The notes under the pieces were generated by a model that saw only the letters and a program-made list of their open reading frames with translations, was not told where the DNA came from and did no database searches. The translations under genes and the position numbers were made by a program. From Pseudomonadota bacterium (GTDB taxonomy: Bacteria > Pseudomonadota > Gammaproteobacteria > Burkholderiales > Burkholderiaceae): DNA of 15,587 nt. Shown here one piece after another: positions 1-7,453 of this stretch (position 1 is the first letter of the stretch; each line of letters opens with the position of its first letter). The DNA lies in NCBI GenBank assembly GCA_963205525.1, contig CAUJJP010000069.1, positions 1 to 15,587 on the forward strand, given 5' to 3'.

Positions 1-40
1 TCCCAAGTTTCCTTGACCCCCACGGGGGGCCGAGCCCGGA

Positions 41-71
41 CGAATCACAGTCCACTGCGGACTGTGATTCG
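41..71. repeat. Perfect 13-bp inverted repeat with 5-base loop
   Basis: CGAATCACAGTCC (41-53) and GGACTGTGATTCG (59-71) are exact reverse complements around the loop ACTGC. The stem is notably AT-richer than its surroundings. It is the first of two palindromes inside the extra segment of repeat copy A. It could form a stable RNA hairpin at the 3' end of the SDR transcript, but there is no adjacent poly-U tract on either strand. Confidence 0.9.
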
Positions 72-81
72 CCTGGCGAGG

Positions 82-107
82 GCCATCGGGCTTGCAAGCC
101 CGATGGC
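82..107. repeat. Perfect 26-bp palindrome
   Basis: GCCATCGGGCTTG (82-94) is followed directly by its exact reverse complement (95-107), with no loop. It is the second palindrome of the segment nested in repeat copy A. A two-fold symmetric site of this length could be a recognition site for a dimeric protein or a cruciform/hairpin. Its position inside a repeat makes a mobile-repeat origin more likely than an operator. Confidence 0.9.
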
Positions 108-137
108 GGGCTGGGCGCAGCCCGGTCCTGGGGGCCC

Positions 138-920
138 TCAGATGCAGCGCCCGCCGTCCACCTCCATGCACACGCCGGTGATCATGCTGGCCTCGTCGCT
201 GCACAGATAGCAGGCGGCGTTGCCCAGGTCCTCGGGGGTCGAGAAGCGACCGATGGGGATGGTGGACAGGAACTTCGCGCGCACCTCGGGCGTGTCCTCG
301 CCCATGAAGGACTTCAGCAGCGGCGTCTCGCCGGCCACCGGGTTGAGCGCGTTCACGCGTATCCCGAACGGCGCCAGTTCGACCGCGGTCGCGCGCGTCG
401 CGGTGATGACCCAGCCCTTGCTGGCGTTGTACCAGGCCAGACGCGGACGCGGGCTCACGCCGGCCGTGCTGGCGACGTTGAGCACCACGCCGCGGATGCC
501 GCCGGCCCCGGGCGGATTCGCCTTCAGGCGCGGCACCGCCTGCACCATGGCGCGGTAGATCGCCTTCATGTTGACCGCCACGATGCGGTCGAAGTCGTCC
601 TCGCCGACCGCCTCCAGCGCCTGCGGCAGGTGCGTCACGCCGGCGTTGTTGACCAGGATGTCGAGCCGGCCGAAGGCCTGCTCGGTGCCGTCCAGCAGGC
701 GCTGCAGGTGCTGCGCGTCGGTGACATCCACCTCTTGCGCACGCACCGCGCCCGCCATGCCGGCCGCAGCACCCAACTCGGCCGCCAGCGCCTGTCCGGC
801 CTGCAGGTTCAGGTCGGCGATCACGACGCGCGCGCCCTCGGCGGCAAACTTGCGCACGATGCCGGCGCCGAAGCCGCTCGCGCCCCCGGTGACGATCGCC
901 ACCTTGTCCTTCAACCGCAT
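138..920 (-). CDS. SDR-family NAD(P)-dependent oxidoreductase
   Basis: This is a classical short-chain dehydrogenase/reductase of 260 residues, the usual length, expected to be cytosolic and tetrameric. The nucleotide-binding motif TGGASGFG is at 11-18. An aspartate (D36) at the end of the second beta strand favours NAD over NADP. NNAG is at 91-94, the catalytic Ser is S151, and the YNASK motif gives Y164 and K168. The C-terminus EVDGGRCI is typical of the family. The ATG start is supported by a strong Shine-Dalgarno sequence, AAGGAGG, ending 8 bases upstream and overlapping the stop of the aldehyde dehydrogenase gene. The two are separated by only 14 bp and surely form an operon. Oxidation of a secondary or primary alcohol, or reduction of an oxo group, is expected; the substrate cannot be read from sequence. 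The stop codon coincides with the edge of repeat copy A. Confidence 0.95.
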   Translation of the reverse strand: MRLKDKVAIVTGGASGFGAGIVRKFAAEGARVVIADLNLQAGQALAAELGAAAGMAGAVRAQEVDVTDAQHLQRLLDGTEQAFGRLDILVNNAGVTHLPQALEAVGEDDFDRIVAVNMKAIYRAMVQAVPRLKANPPGAGGIRGVVLNVASTAGVSPRPRLAWYNASKGWVITATRATAVELAPFGIRVNALNPVAGETPLLKSFMGEDTPEVRAKFLSTIPIGRFSTPEDLGNAACYLCSDEASMITGVCMEVDGGRCI

Positions 921-934
921 GGCGGCCACCTCCT

Positions 935-2371
935 TCAGTCGTGCTTGATGGCCACGGTCTTGAGCACCGAGAAGCCGTACAGCGCCTCGAAACCCTTCTC
1001 GCGCCCGTGGCCGCTGCGCTTGACGCCGCCGAAGGGCAGTTCCACCCCGCCGCCGGCGCCGTAGTTGTTGACGAACACCTGGCCGCAGCGCAGCTTGCGC
1101 GCGCAGCGCAGGGCGCGCGAGCCGTCGCGCGTCCAGACCCCGGCCACGAGGCCGAAATCGGTGCCGTTGGCCAGCGCCAGCGCCTGCGCCTCGTCGTCGA
1201 AGGGGATCAGCACCTGCACCGGGCCGAAGATCTCCTCCTGCGCCAGCCGGTGCGCACCGTCCACGCCGCCGATCAGGGTCGGCGCCACCCAGTAGCCCGG
1301 CCCCTGCGGCAGCGCCGGCTGGGCCAGGATCTGCACCCCGCGCTCGGCGGCCAGCGCCAGATAGCCCTGCACCATCTCGCGCTGGCGCGCGCTGATCACG
1401 GGGCCGACATCGGGATCCTCCAGCGCCGGGCCGACGCGCAGCGCGCGGTAGCGCTCGGCCATGCGCTGCGCCACGCTGTCGTAGACGCCGCGCTGGACGA
1501 GGATGCGGCTGGCGGCCGAGCAGGTCTGGCCGGCGTTCTGGATCCCGGCATTGACCAGGAAGGGCAGGGCCGCGTCCAGATCGGCGTCGTCGAACACCAG
1601 CTGCGGGCTCTTGCCGCCGAGCTCCAGCGTCACCGGCACCGCGTTCTTCGCCGCCGCGGCCTGGATCAGCGCCCCCACCGCCACCGAGCCGGTGAAGGAG
1701 ATGTGTTGCACCCCGCGGTGCGCGGCCAGGGCGGCGCCGGCCTCCTCGCCCAGCCCCGGCAGCAGGTTCAGCGCGCCCGCCGGCAAGCCGCACTCGGCGG
1801 CGATGCGGGTGAAGGCGATCGCCGTCAGGCAGGCCTCCTCGGCCGGCTTGAGGATGCAGGCGTTGCCCATCGCGAGCGCCGCGCCGACGCTGCGGCCGAT
1901 GATCTGCATCGGGTAGTTCCAGGGCACGATGTGCGCCGTCACCCCGTGCGGCTCGCGCAGGGTGAGCGCGGTGTAGCCGTTCTGGAACGGGATGGTCTGG
2001 CCGTGCACCTTGTCGGCGGCGCCGCCGTAGAACTCGAGGTAGCGCGCCAGCGCCACGGCGTCGGCGCGGCCCTGCTTGAGCGGCTTGCCGACGTCGCGCG
2101 CCTCCAGCTCGGCCAGCATGTCGGCCTGCGCCAGCACGCGCGCGCTCATCTGCAGCAGGATGCGGCCGCGCTCGGTGGCGCTGAGCCGGCCCCAGTCGCC
2201 GTCCAGCGCCGCCTGTGCCGCCGCCACCGCGGCATCCACCTCGGCCGCGCCGCAGCGCGCGATGCGCGCCAGCTCGGCGCCGCTGGAGGGGTCGTACAGC
2301 GGCAGGGTCTGCGCAGTCGCCTGCCAGCGCCCGCCGATGTAGCAGGGTGTGGAATCGAAGTTCATGTCCAT
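935..2371 (-). CDS. NAD(P)-dependent aldehyde dehydrogenase
   Basis: This 478-residue protein has the full length and motifs of the ALDH superfamily, which oxidises aldehydes to carboxylates with NAD(P)+. Visible motifs are PWNYP (150-154, oxyanion Asn N152), ILKPAE (173-178, cofactor Lys K175), FTGS (226-229), LELGGKSP with the general base E250, and NAGQTCSAASR with the nucleophile C284. EEIFGP is at 379-384 and the C-terminal PFGGVKRSG at 446-454. The pattern is closest to betaine-aldehyde/aminoaldehyde and other broad-range ALDHs, but the substrate is uncertain. Translation may start at 2371 or at a second ATG two codons on (2365). Neither has a convincing Shine-Dalgarno, and a TATGAT box ends 5 bases before the first ATG, so a leaderless message is possible. 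It is the first gene of an operon with the SDR gene and diverges from the ABC permease. Confidence 0.95.
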   Translation of the reverse strand: MDMNFDSTPCYIGGRWQATAQTLPLYDPSSGAELARIARCGAAEVDAAVAAAQAALDGDWGRLSATERGRILLQMSARVLAQADMLAELEARDVGKPLKQGRADAVALARYLEFYGGAADKVHGQTIPFQNGYTALTLREPHGVTAHIVPWNYPMQIIGRSVGAALAMGNACILKPAEEACLTAIAFTRIAAECGLPAGALNLLPGLGEEAGAALAAHRGVQHISFTGSVAVGALIQAAAAKNAVPVTLELGGKSPQLVFDDADLDAALPFLVNAGIQNAGQTCSAASRILVQRGVYDSVAQRMAERYRALRVGPALEDPDVGPVISARQREMVQGYLALAAERGVQILAQPALPQGPGYWVAPTLIGGVDGAHRLAQEEIFGPVQVLIPFDDEAQALALANGTDFGLVAGVWTRDGSRALRCARKLRCGQVFVNNYGAGGGVELPFGGVKRSGHGREKGFEALYGFSVLKTVAIKHD

Positions 2372-2376
2372 CAGGC

Positions 2377-2382
2377 ATCATA
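2377..2382 (-). promoter_or_regulatory. Candidate -10 box for the aldehyde dehydrogenase operon
   Basis: On the minus strand this reads TATGAT (4 of 6 to TATAAT... plus a conserved TA start), an AT pocket in a very GC-rich setting. The A of the ATG at 2371 is the sixth base after it, which is where transcription would begin. No clear -35 element is seen 16-18 bp upstream. The box lies in the 19-bp gap between divergent genes, so the upstream promoter region would overlap the 5' coding part of the permease gene. Prediction only. Confidence 0.3.
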
Positions 2383-2390
2383 GGATGACC

Positions 2391-3353
2391 ATGGGAGTGT
2401 TGCTGCTGCGCCGCCTGCTGAGTTTCGCCGTCACCCTGGCGGTGGCGTCGGTGCTCGTGTTCGCGGTGCTGGAGCTGCTGCCGGGCAACGCGGCGCAGGT
2501 CATCCTCGGCGACAGCGCCACCCCCGAATCGCTGGCGGCGCTGGAGCACCAGCTCGGGCTCGACCGGCCGGCGCTGGCGCGCTACCTGGACTGGGTGGGC
2601 GGCCTGCTGCAGGGGCGCACCGCCGAGAGCCTTTCCTACGCCGAGCCGACCGCCGGCCTGATCGCGCAGCGGCTGCAGGTCTCGCTGCCGCTGGCGGCGA
2701 TCGCCATGGCGCTGACGGTGGTGCTGGCGCTGACGGCCGGCGTCTACGCCGCGGCGCGCCACAACCGGCTCGGCGACGTGGGGGTGATGGCGGCCAGCCA
2801 GCTCGGCATCGCGATCCCCAACTTCTGGTTCGCGATCCTGCTCATCCTGCTGTTCGCAGTGCAGCTGCAGTGGGTGAGCGCGGGCGGCTTCCCGGGCTGG
2901 ACCGAGGACGAGGGCGGCGGCGTGCTCCCGGGTCTGGCGGCGCTGGCGCTGCCGGCGCTCGCGCTGGCCATGGTGCAGGCGGCAATCCTGGCGCGCGTCA
3001 CGCGCTCGGCGGTGCTCGACGTCATGCGCGAGGACTTCGTTCGCACCGCGCGCGCCAAGGGTCTGAGCCGGGCGCAGGCGATGCGCCGCCACGTGCTGCG
3101 CAACGCCCTGATCCCGGTGCTGACGATCGCCGGGCTGCAGTTCGGCAACCTGATCACGGGCGCCATCGTGGTCGAGAACGTGTTCGTGCTGCCGGGGCTG
3201 GGCCGGCTCGTGTTCCAGGCGATCGCCAACCGCGACCTGGTGGTGGTGCGCGACGTGGTGATGTTCCTCGCCGCCTGCGTGATCGCGATCAACCTGCTGG
3301 TCGACCTCGCCTATGTGTGGGTCGACCCGCGGCTGCGCCGGCGCGCCGCCTGA
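2391..3353 (+). CDS. Peptide-type ABC transporter permease, DppB/OppB family
   Basis: This 320-residue inner-membrane permease is one half of the translocation channel of a Dpp/Opp/Nik-type importer. An N-terminal membrane segment (about 8-30) precedes the short signature ELLPGNAA, and about five further hydrophobic segments follow (near 95-120, 134-160, 178-203, 245-265 and 285-309). The cytoplasmic EAA loop that contacts the ATPase is clear at 214-243 (EDFVRTARAKGLSRAQAM..., ending LRNALIPV). VENVFVLPGLG at 261-271 is also diagnostic. Start choice: ATG 2391 has AGGA at 2382-2385, 5 bases upstream. ATG 2385 and in-frame ATGs at 2349 and 2367 are possible, the last two overlapping the divergent aldehyde dehydrogenase gene. 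The DppC-like partner begins 10 bp after the stop. Substrate unknown. Confidence 0.93.
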   Translation: MGVLLLRRLLSFAVTLAVASVLVFAVLELLPGNAAQVILGDSATPESLAALEHQLGLDRPALARYLDWVGGLLQGRTAESLSYAEPTAGLIAQRLQVSLPLAAIAMALTVVLALTAGVYAAARHNRLGDVGVMAASQLGIAIPNFWFAILLILLFAVQLQWVSAGGFPGWTEDEGGGVLPGLAALALPALALAMVQAAILARVTRSAVLDVMREDFVRTARAKGLSRAQAMRRHVLRNALIPVLTIAGLQFGNLITGAIVVENVFVLPGLGRLVFQAIANRDLVVVRDVVMFLAACVIAINLLVDLAYVWVDPRLRRRAA

Positions 3354-3363
3354 GGTCTCGTCC

Positions 3364-4197
<834 letters not shown>

Positions 4198-4257
4198 AGC
4201 GGCAGACGCAGCTCCCGGCACCGGCACCCACACCGGCACCGATTCGGGCGCCAGGGC

Positions 4258-4263
4258 GATACT
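4258..4263 (+). promoter_or_regulatory. Candidate -10 box for the LtrA-family gene
   Basis: GATACT is the only AT-rich hexamer in the 72-bp gap after the permease gene. It ends 6 bases before the ATG at 4270, so initiation would fall at or next to the start codon. No convincing -35 element is seen. Together with the poor Shine-Dalgarno this raises the possibility of a leaderless transcript. Weak prediction. Confidence 0.25.
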
Positions 4264-4269
4264 CGGCGC

Positions 4270-5472
4270 ATGCCGGCCCCCGCATCGCTGCCAAGGTCGC
4301 TGCTGCGCCGGCCCGGCGCCGAGCGCAGCCGGGTCGGCATGGCCGAGCTGTTCTTCGACCTCGTGTTCGTGTTCGCGGTGACGCAGCTGTCGCACACGCT
4401 GCTGGCGCACCCGGACTGGACCGCCGCGCTGCAGCTCGCCCTCGTGTTCAGCGCGGTGTGGATGGCGTGGATGTACACGGTGTGGTTCACCAACTACGCC
4501 GACCCCGAGCGCGCACCGGTGCGCATGGCGCTGTTCGTGCTGATGGCGGTCGGGCTGCTGCTTTCGGTGTCCATCCCGCAGGCCTTCGGTGCCCGCGGCG
4601 CGCTGTTCGCGGCCGCCTACGTGGCGATGCAGCTCGGGCGCACGCTGTTCTTCCTCTTCGTCCTGCGCCACGAGAACCCCGCCCTGCGGTGCAACAACCA
4701 GCGCGTTGCGGTCTGGCAGGCGCTGGCGGCGCCGCTGTGGCTGCTCGGCGGCTTCTCGGAGCCGGACGCGCGCGTCGGCTGGTGGGCACTGGCGTTCGCG
4801 GTCGACTTCGGCGCGCCCTGGTGCGCCTACTGGGTGCCCGGGCTGGGCGCGGCACGCATCGGCGAGTGGACGGTCGACGGCGGCCACATGGCCGAGCGCT
4901 GCGCCCTGTTCGTCATCATCGCGCTCGGCGAGTCACTGCTCGTGACCGGCGCCACCTTCGGCCAGGTCCCCTGGAGCGTCGCGGTGCTCGCCGTCTTCGG
5001 CAGCGCCTTCGTCGCCACGGTGGCGATGTGGTGGCTGTACTTCGACCGCGGCATGGTCGAGGCGCATCACCGCATCGCGCACGCGGCCGACCCGGGGCGG
5101 CAGGCGCGCGCCGACTACTCCTACCTGCACTTCTTCATCGTCGCCGCCATCATCGGCTGCGCGGCGGGCGACGAGCGGGCGCTGGACCATCCCGAACACC
5201 TCGACGGCACAGGTGTCGCGCTGATCGCCGGCGGGCCGGCGCTGTACCTGCTGTCGGTCGGCGGCTTCAAGTGGCTCAGCCGCAGGCGCAGCCGGCCGCC
5301 GCTGTCGCACCTGGTGGGCCTGCTGCTGCTGGCACTGCTGGCCTGGGCCGGCATTCGGCAGGGCTTGAACGCCCTCGCGCTGCACCTCGGCACCAGCGCG
5401 GTGCTGGTGCTCGCCGCGCTCTGGGAGCACCTGTCGCTGCGCGCCAGCGGGCCGGCTTCACACGCGAGCTGA
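4270..5472 (+). CDS. ltrA: Low temperature requirement protein A (LtrA) family membrane protein
   Basis: This is a 400-residue polytopic membrane protein, the normal length for LtrA (Pfam PF06772). The hallmark N-terminal ELFFDLVFVFAVTQ is at 26-39. HMAERCALFVIIALGES (206-222) and WWLYFDR (254-260), both conserved in the family, are present, as are about ten hydrophobic segments. LtrA was named from a Listeria mutant unable to grow in the cold; the biochemical role remains unknown, so the name should not be read as a function here. The gene sits between the permease and ATPase genes of the ABC transporter. It is 72 bp after the permease stop and converges with the VC0807-family gene 20 bp beyond its own stop. 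The start ATG has only a weak CAGGG upstream. Its placement inside a transporter locus is unusual. Confidence 0.9.
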   Translation: MPAPASLPRSLLRRPGAERSRVGMAELFFDLVFVFAVTQLSHTLLAHPDWTAALQLALVFSAVWMAWMYTVWFTNYADPERAPVRMALFVLMAVGLLLSVSIPQAFGARGALFAAAYVAMQLGRTLFFLFVLRHENPALRCNNQRVAVWQALAAPLWLLGGFSEPDARVGWWALAFAVDFGAPWCAYWVPGLGAARIGEWTVDGGHMAERCALFVIIALGESLLVTGATFGQVPWSVAVLAVFGSAFVATVAMWWLYFDRGMVEAHHRIAHAADPGRQARADYSYLHFFIVAAIIGCAAGDERALDHPEHLDGTGVALIAGGPALYLLSVGGFKWLSRRRSRPPLSHLVGLLLLALLAWAGIRQGLNALALHLGTSAVLVLAALWEHLSLRASGPASHAS

Positions 5473-5492
5473 AGCGGGGTATGCCGCCGCGC

Positions 5493-6299
5493 TCAGGCGC
5501 GCAGCATGTCGTGCAGGGGCAGGCCGGTGAGCTTGCGAGCACCGCTGGCCAGCCACCACATGAGGCCCATCATCATCAGCATCGAGGGCAGGGCGATCAT
5601 CGGGTAGCTCATCAGCGTGAGCTTGCCGAGCTCCTCGTTGAAGGCCTCGCTGCCGGCCGCGCTGGTGACGATCCAGCGCGTGAGGATGAAGTTCATCACC
5701 GCGGAGAAGAAGAAGGTGCCGGCCAGCCACAGGGTGCCGGTGCGCAGCCGCAGCTCGAACGGGACCGTGGTGCCGCGGCTGGCGAGCGCGGCGTTCACGC
5801 GCTCGACGTCGAACAGCGTCGGGTTGAAGACCAGGATGCGGATCAGCGGCCAGCGCGTCCAGTTCGATCCGAGCACGATGAGGCCGATCAGCGTCGGCAC
5901 TGCGGCTTCCTTCACCGCGAGCCAGAAGGGATCGACCTTCAGCAGCCCGATGCCGCCAGTGAGCAGGGTGCTGACGATGCCCAGCAGCGCCATCCAGCTC
6001 GTCTTGCGCTTGGTGAGCGCTTCCTTCGCGCCCCAGAACACCGGGAAGGCCAGCGCCAGCACCAGCGCCCAGGTCGTGCCCAGGCGCTCGGGCTTGCTGA
6101 GCATCATCAGCACCAGCGCCGGCAGCAGCACGGTGACCAGGATCTCGAACAGCGGGTTGCCGTTGGCCGGGCGTGCCGCTGGCTTGTCGGTTGAGCCGGG
6201 TGAGCCGGATGCGACGGGCGCAGCGCTGGCGTCGGAGACGGCGGCCGGGGCGGGCGGGGCGGCCTGGGCGGGCGGCTGAGGATCGGCGGAGGGTGTCAT
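5493..6299 (-). CDS. VC0807-family membrane protein of unknown function
   Basis: This is a 268-residue predicted inner-membrane protein. Residues 1-47 are an Ala/Pro/Ser-rich, low-complexity, probably disordered cytoplasmic tail. Membrane segments follow at about 49-67, 75-90, 101-119, 132-145, 190-208 and 230-250. The run NPLFEILVTVLLPALVLMMLS (48-68), the LLTGGIGLLKVDPFWLAVKEA region (112-132) and RILVFNP (154-160) match the conserved blocks I associate with the VC0807 family; its biological role is not known. The ATG at 6299 is favoured because the upstream extension (to 6791) is only the antisense of the ATPase gene. No good Shine-Dalgarno is visible. It is transcribed against its neighbours, converging with ltrA and diverging from the DppD-like gene across 55 bp. 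Confidence 0.85.
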   Translation of the reverse strand: MTPSADPQPPAQAAPPAPAAVSDASAAPVASGSPGSTDKPAARPANGNPLFEILVTVLLPALVLMMLSKPERLGTTWALVLALAFPVFWGAKEALTKRKTSWMALLGIVSTLLTGGIGLLKVDPFWLAVKEAAVPTLIGLIVLGSNWTRWPLIRILVFNPTLFDVERVNAALASRGTTVPFELRLRTGTLWLAGTFFFSAVMNFILTRWIVTSAAGSEAFNEELGKLTLMSYPMIALPSMLMMMGLMWWLASGARKLTGLPLHDMLRA

Positions 6300-6354
6300 C
6301 TCGGGCCGGGAGACTAGCGCATCCGGGCGCCGGGTTATCGTCGCCGCCCATGAC

Positions 6355-7347
6355 ATGGGTGCCGGCGACGTGACCGAACTCCTGAAGGTGGACGATCTGC
6401 GCCTGGCGCTGCCTTCGCCGCGCGGCGCGCTGCAGGCGCTGCGCGGCCTGAGCTTCGCGCTCGGCGCCGGCCAGACGCTGGGGCTGATCGGCGAGTCGGG
6501 CTGCGGCAAGTCGATGACCGCGCTGGCGCTGATCGGGCTGCAGCCCGATGCGGCGCAGCTCAGCGGCTCCATCACCCTGGCCGGCGAGGAGCTGGTCGGC
6601 GCCGCCGAGTCGCGCTGGTGCGCGCTGCGCGGCGCGCGCATCGGCATGGTGTTCCAGGAGCCGATGACGGCGCTCAACCCGCTGCACACGGTGGGCCAGC
6701 AGATCGCCGAGCCGCTGCGCCTGCACCGCGGCCTGACGGCGGCGGCGGCGCGCGCCGAGGCGCTGCGCCTGCTGGAACGGGTGCAGCTCACCGAGCCGGC
6801 GCGGCGCCTGGACAGCTACCCGCACCAGCTCAGCGGCGGCCAGCGCCAGCGCGTGGTGATCGCGATCGCCCTGGCCTGCCGGCCGGCGCTGCTGATCGCC
6901 GACGAGCCGACCACGGCCCTGGACGCCACCGTCCAGCGCGAGGTGCTGGACCTGCTGTCGGCGCTGGTGCGCGACGAGGGCATGGCGCTGCTGCTGGTGA
7001 GCCACGACTTGGCGATGGTGGCCGAGCGCGTGCAGCGGCTGATGGTGATGTACGCCGGGCGCATCGTCGAACATGGCCCGGCGCGCACCGTCTTCACCGA
7101 CCCCGCCCACCCCTACACCCAGGGACTGCTGGCGGCGCGCCCGCGCCTGGGGCTGGCGCGCGGCAGCCGCCTGCCCACCATCCCCGGGCGCGTGCCCGAG
7201 CTGCACGAACTGCCCGCCGGCTGCGCCTTCGCCGAGCGCTGCCCGCGCGCCGACGCCGCCTGCCGGCGCGCGCCGCCGGCCGAGGTGGATCTCGGTGCCG
7301 GCCACGCCGCCGCCTGCATCCACCTGCAGCGGGAGGCCCGACGATGA
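6355..7347 (+). CDS. Peptide-type ABC transporter ATP-binding protein, DppD/OppD family
   Basis: This 330-residue ATPase belongs to the Dpp/Opp importer class. Walker A is GESGCGKS (46-53), the Q-loop Q101, the signature LSGGQ (159-163), Walker B LLIADEP (179-185), and the H-loop H217. The C-terminal oligopeptide-transporter domain follows HPYTQGLL (252-259) and keeps four cysteines (C290, C296, C303, C321). In Dpp/Opp ATPases with solved structures such cysteines have been reported to hold a [4Fe-4S] cluster; I infer the same is possible here. Start: ATG 6355 gives the longest form, and GTG 6370 (VTELLKVDDL) is an alternative. Neither has a strong Shine-Dalgarno. The stop overlaps an ATG (ATGA at 7344-7347) preceded by GGGAGG, the relic of a coupled start for the next gene. 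It is the first gene of the ATPase/binding-protein half of the transporter locus. Confidence 0.94.
   Translation: MGAGDVTELLKVDDLRLALPSPRGALQALRGLSFALGAGQTLGLIGESGCGKSMTALALIGLQPDAAQLSGSITLAGEELVGAAESRWCALRGARIGMVFQEPMTALNPLHTVGQQIAEPLRLHRGLTAAAARAEALRLLERVQLTEPARRLDSYPHQLSGGQRQRVVIAIALACRPALLIADEPTTALDATVQREVLDLLSALVRDEGMALLLVSHDLAMVAERVQRLMVMYAGRIVEHGPARTVFTDPAHPYTQGLLAARPRLGLARGSRLPTIPGRVPELHELPAGCAFAERCPRADAACRRAPPAEVDLGAGHAAACIHLQREARR
7331..7347 (+). promoter_or_regulatory. Orphaned ribosome binding site and coupled start codon (original dppF start)
   Basis: GGGAGG at 7331-7336 lies 7 bases before ATG 7344, and that ATG overlaps the DppD stop as ATGA. This is the standard layout for coupled translation of the two ATPases. 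The frame opened by this ATG is not the ATPase frame, however. It runs through the repeat and stops at 7673, overlapping the dppF-like gene out of frame. I infer that this was the dppF initiation site before repeat copy B inserted just behind it. Confidence 0.65.
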
Positions 7348-7350
7348 GCG

Positions 7351-7453
7351 CGCCGGGCCGCTCCCAAGCGCTCTCAAGGAAACGCCGGGCCGTCCCAAGT
7401 TTCCTTGACCCCCGCGGGGGGCGGGCTGGGCGCAGCCCGGCCCTGGGGGCCTC
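7351..7453 (+). repeat. Interspersed palindromic repeat, copy B
   Basis: The core at 7375-7440 is identical over 66 bp to the reverse complement of 9858-9923. It is a chain of hairpins. TCAAGGAAAC (7374-7383) pairs with GTTTCCTTGA (7399-7408) as a 10-bp stem. Next come the palindromic CCCCCGCGGGGG and CGGGCTG/CAGCCCG with a GGCG loop. The left end has an internal near-duplication: CGCCGGGCCGCTCCCAAG (7351-7368) resembles 7383-7399 with one extra C. The right end GGGGGCCTCATG supplies the ATG used by the downstream ATPase gene. A further small stem, CCTTCG/CGAAGG (7464-7478), lies just inside that gene and may belong to the element. No transposase is encoded, so it resembles REP/MITE-type non-autonomous repeats. 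Confidence 0.85.

Larger units (their letters stand above)
1..137 (+). repeat. Interspersed palindromic repeat, copy A, with a nested hairpin insertion (cut by window edge)
   Basis: This non-coding stretch lies downstream of the SDR gene. Bases 1-30 match 7393-7422 of copy B with one mismatch (A for G at 22). Bases 107-133 match 7422-7448 with one mismatch. Between these two halves, copy A carries about 76 bp absent from copies B and C. That insert holds two perfect inverted repeats (41-71 and 82-107). The right half contains a 7-bp hairpin (CGGGCTG / CAGCCCG, loop GGCG, 107-124). The repeat ends in GGGGGCCCTCA, and its TCA is the complement of the SDR stop codon, so the element abuts that gene exactly. 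No T-run follows any stem, so it is not a classical intrinsic terminator, though it could stall transcription or protect mRNA 3' ends. The left end lies outside the window. No ORF here looks real. Confidence 0.85.

Noticed and set aside
41..107. Intrinsic (rho-independent) terminator for the SDR operon
   Set aside because: The stems are strong, but no run of T follows on the transcript strand. Effects on transcription remain possible, yet the label terminator is not supported.
1..137. Insertion sequence or CRISPR remnant at the left edge
   Set aside because: There is no transposase fragment and no regularly spaced direct repeats. The palindromes match the interspersed repeat family instead.
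6350..6352. ATG 6350 as the start of the DppD-like gene
   Set aside because: It is out of frame with the ATPase and is followed at once by a stop in its own frame context (ATGACATGG). ATG 6355 or GTG 6370 fit the frame.
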